From Streptomyces deccanensis (lineage in GTDB: Bacteria; Actinomycetota; Actinomycetes; Streptomycetales; Streptomycetaceae): a stretch of DNA of 64,000 bases. Positions within the stretch are counted from its first letter, which is position 1, and each line of letters opens with the position of its first letter. The notes beneath the pieces were generated by a model. The model did not search any database and was not told the origin of the DNA. It saw only the letters and a list, made by a program, of their open reading frames with translations. Made by a program: the position numbers and the translations under genes. Below are positions 62,448 to 64,000 of this stretch, piece after piece. The DNA lies in contig NZ_CP092431.1 in the NCBI RefSeq assembly GCF_022385335.1, forward strand, positions 2,852,001-2,916,000, given 5' to 3'.

Positions 62448-62530
62448 CGAGAGACCGGTGACCGAGAGGCCCGTGACCGAGAGGCCCGTGACCGAGAAGT
62501 CGGTGACCGAGAAGTCGGTGACCAAAGGCT
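62444..62530. repeat. 15-bp tandem repeat after a stop codon (about 5 units)
   Basis: Units of GTGACCGAGAGGCCC or GTGACCGAGAAGTCG, beginning with the GTGA that includes the TGA stop of the sigma-like gene. Two unit types come as adjacent pairs, indicating recent duplication. It lies in the promoter region of the TetR gene. Confidence 0.85.
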
Positions 62531-62589
62531 CGAACACCTATACGCTATCCAGCCGATGACCGGCCGGAATGAATCGGTAAGGTGTTCGT

Positions 62590-63282
62590 ATGCGAACCGG
62601 TGTGCGCCGCAGGATGGGTGTGGAGGAGCGGCGGCAGCAGTTGATCGGGGTGGCCCTCGAACTGTTCAGCCGGCGCTCGCCCGACGAGGTCTCCATCGAC
62701 GAGATAGCGTCGGCGGCGGGCATCTCCCGCCCGCTCGTCTACCACTACTTCCCCGGCAAACTCAGCCTGTACGAGGCCGCGTTGCAGCGTGCCTCCGATG
62801 ATCTGGCGAACCGTTTCGTGGAGCCCCGGGAGGGCCCGCTCGGCGCCCGGCTGCTCCGGGTCACCCACCGGTTCTTCGACTTCGTCGACGCACACGGCCC
62901 CGGGTTCTCGGCCCTGATGCGGGGCGGCCCGGCCGTCGGCTCGTCCCGTACCAACGCCCTCGTCGACGGCGTACGGCAGGCCGCCTATGTCCAGATCCTT
63001 TCGCACCTGGACGTCGACGCCCCGCCGGCCCGCCTCGAACTCGTCGTCCGCTCCTGGATCTCGCTCGCCGAGTCCACGGCCCTCATCTGGCTGGACGGCC
63101 GCCGTATCCCGAGACAGGAGCTGGAGCTCCAACTCGTCCATGACTTCGCGGCCCTGGCGGCTGTCAGCGCCGCCCAGGACGAGGACATGGCGGCCCTGCT
63201 CCGCCGCGTCCTCGCCGACGAGCCTTCGGACGGCCCGTTCAGCGAACTGGCGGGCCGCCTGGTGGCTCTGGCCCGCGGCTGA
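62590..63282 (+). CDS. TetR-family transcriptional regulator
   Basis: The 230-residue protein has an N-terminal HTH (RRQQLIGVALELFSRRSPDE, VSIDEIASAAGISRPLVYHY, FPGKLSLYEAALQRA). An all-helical ligand domain follows with RFFDFVDAHGPGFSALMRGG and VRSWISLAESTALIWLDG, a pattern seen in regulators of lipid or fatty-acid-related genes. The ATG follows AAGGTG weakly. It is convergent with the CHMI-like gene, 7 bp away, so its target is not obvious from position; the divergent gene is the sigma-like fusion's 3' end. Confidence 0.9.
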   Translation: MRTGVRRRMGVEERRQQLIGVALELFSRRSPDEVSIDEIASAAGISRPLVYHYFPGKLSLYEAALQRASDDLANRFVEPREGPLGARLLRVTHRFFDFVDAHGPGFSALMRGGPAVGSSRTNALVDGVRQAAYVQILSHLDVDAPPARLELVVRSWISLAESTALIWLDGRRIPRQELELQLVHDFAALAAVSAAQDEDMAALLRRVLADEPSDGPFSELAGRLVALARG

Positions 63283-63289
63283 TCGTCGG

Positions 63290-63646
63290 CTAGACCTCGA
63301 ACTTCCGGTACGACGGATCCAGGTCCCGCACCTCCGCCGACGCGTGGAACGCGAGCCCCTCCCGCACCTTCACGTGCTCCCGGAGCAGCCCGAGCACGTT
63401 CTCCGTCAGCGTCACCTTCGTCTCGTCGGTCCGTCCGGCGAGCAGCCCCAGCGTGACGTGCACGATCGCGTGGCCGTCCGTGTCGGGCCCGACGACCGTG
63501 TCCTCGGTGGCCCGGAACTGCGTCTTGCAGGCCTCCGGCTTCGCGGCGGCCGTCCGTACGACCTCCTCGTGCAGGGCCTTGGCGAACGCGGGCCGGTCGA
63601 AGCCGTCGGAGAGGACGGCGGAGTAGTCAACAGTGATCTGCGGCAT
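63290..63646 (-). CDS. 5-carboxymethyl-2-hydroxymuconate isomerase (CHMI)-like protein
   Basis: The 118-residue protein: PQITVDYSAVLSDGFDRPAF with the N-terminal catalytic proline after Met, FRATEDTVVGPDTDGHAIVH, VTLGLLAGRTDETKVTLTEN and LAFHASAEVRDLDPSYRK. This is the tautomerase-fold CHMI family, which acts in homoprotocatechuate breakdown; no other genes of that pathway are visible, so the physiological substrate is open. It starts 4 bp after the stop of the upstream phosphatase gene. Confidence 0.85.
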   Translation of the reverse strand: MPQITVDYSAVLSDGFDRPAFAKALHEEVVRTAAAKPEACKTQFRATEDTVVGPDTDGHAIVHVTLGLLAGRTDETKVTLTENVLGLLREHVKVREGLAFHASAEVRDLDPSYRKFEV

Positions 63647-63650
63647 GCGG

Positions 63651-64000
63651 TCACCCTAACCGCAGCCGCAACGCCAGCATCGCGATGTCGTCCTCCCGGT
63701 CCCGGCCGAAGCAGTGCAGCAAGGTGTCGCACAACGCGACCGCCCCGGTCGGGGCGTCCGCCGCGGCGGCCCGCAGTTGCTCCAGGGAGAGCGACAGATC
63801 GATGCCGCGGGTCTCGACGAGCCCGTCGGTGACCATGAGCAGCCGGTCCGTCGGCCACAGCACCGTCTCCGTGGGCTCGGGCCGTTCGAGCCCGAGCCCG
63901 AGGAGCGGCCCGGCGGCCTTCATGTACTCGGCGTCGCCGGAGTCGCGGACGATCAACGGCGGGATGTGACCCGCGTTGGCGACCCGCACCCGCCCGCTGT
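63651..64000 (-). CDS. SpoIIE-type PP2C phosphatase, C-terminal part (cut by window edge)
   Basis: The ~116 visible residues are the end of a PP2C-like phosphatase: RVANAGHIPPLIVRDSGDAE (metal-site AGH), LGLGLERPEPTETVLWPTDR, LLMVTDGLVETRGIDLS (metal Asp/Gly) and the final DREDDIAMLALRL (DD metal pair). These enzymes dephosphorylate anti-sigma antagonists. The N-terminal sensor domains lie beyond the window. It overlaps nothing and is closely followed by the CHMI-like gene, suggesting one transcript. Confidence 0.88.
   Translation of the reverse strand, partial: SGRVRVANAGHIPPLIVRDSGDAEYMKAAGPLLGLGLERPEPTETVLWPTDRLLMVTDGLVETRGIDLSLSLEQLRAAAADAPTGAVALCDTLLHCFGRDREDDIAMLALRLRLG

Overview
The window is very GC-rich actinobacterial chromosome, almost certainly Streptomyces. 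Supporting features are frequent GTG starts, GGAGG-type ribosome binding sites, 4-bp stop/start overlaps, GlnR-box regulation of both glnA and glnII, Tat and lipoprotein signals, and a gene set (late cobalamin genes, pepA, lpd, sucB, aceE, lipB, lipA, glnA, glnII) whose order I recall from the core of Streptomyces chromosomes. I found no rRNA, tRNA, CRISPR array or prophage.

Layout. 1-7 kb: end of a CmoM-like methyltransferase, the late cobalamin genes cobU (fused to a metallo-beta-lactamase-like domain), cobT and cobS, a zinc-ribbon methyltransferase and two membrane proteins. 7-13.7 kb: five minus-strand genes that look like an extracellular amino-sugar polysaccharide locus. They encode an Agd3-like (CE18-type) deacetylase, a PelF-like glycosyltransferase, a polytopic membrane protein, a spherulin-4 (GH135-like) hydrolase and a GH114-like lipoprotein. 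The last four are joined by 4-bp overlaps. This combines homologues of fungal galactosaminogalactan enzymes with a bacterial Pel glycosyltransferase and is the most interesting system here. 14-24.6 kb: pepA, then lpd, sucB, a GntR regulator and aceE (2-oxoacid dehydrogenase functions), with a near-perfect palindrome upstream of aceE, then a WYL regulator. 24.6-33 kb: small and hypothetical proteins, a PGRP-type amidase, a MarP-like protease, an acetyltransferase, a TIGR01777 oxidoreductase, an FAD oxidoreductase and an NsdA-like regulator. 33-39 kb: lipB, lipA, DUF4191, RDD, glnA. 39-44 kb: a HEAT-repeat protein, HtpX, and a pspAB gene split by a tnpB-only IS200/IS605-type element. 44-64 kb: a phosphotransferase, a YcaQ-like protein, secreted proteins, an ArsC/Spx-like protein, glnII, a small leader-type ORF before an orphan winged-helix regulator, an epimerase, a DUF1996 secreted protein, a GH89 alpha-N-acetylglucosaminidase, a sigma-like/membrane fusion protein, a TetR regulator, a CHMI-like protein and the end of a SpoIIE-type phosphatase.

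How it works together. Lipoate synthesis (lipB, lipA) sits about 10 kb from its clients: E2 (sucB), E3 (lpd) and the E1 of pyruvate dehydrogenase (aceE). The two glutamine synthetases share the same type of GlnR box. At least ten copies of a modular inverted-repeat element (core CGCGCAGTTCCCCGCGCCCCT) lie directly after stop codons across the window. Several short tandem repeats are also present.

Limits: all functions come from reading sequence motifs. No database search, folding or alignment was run. Some starts are choices between nearby codons and are marked as such.
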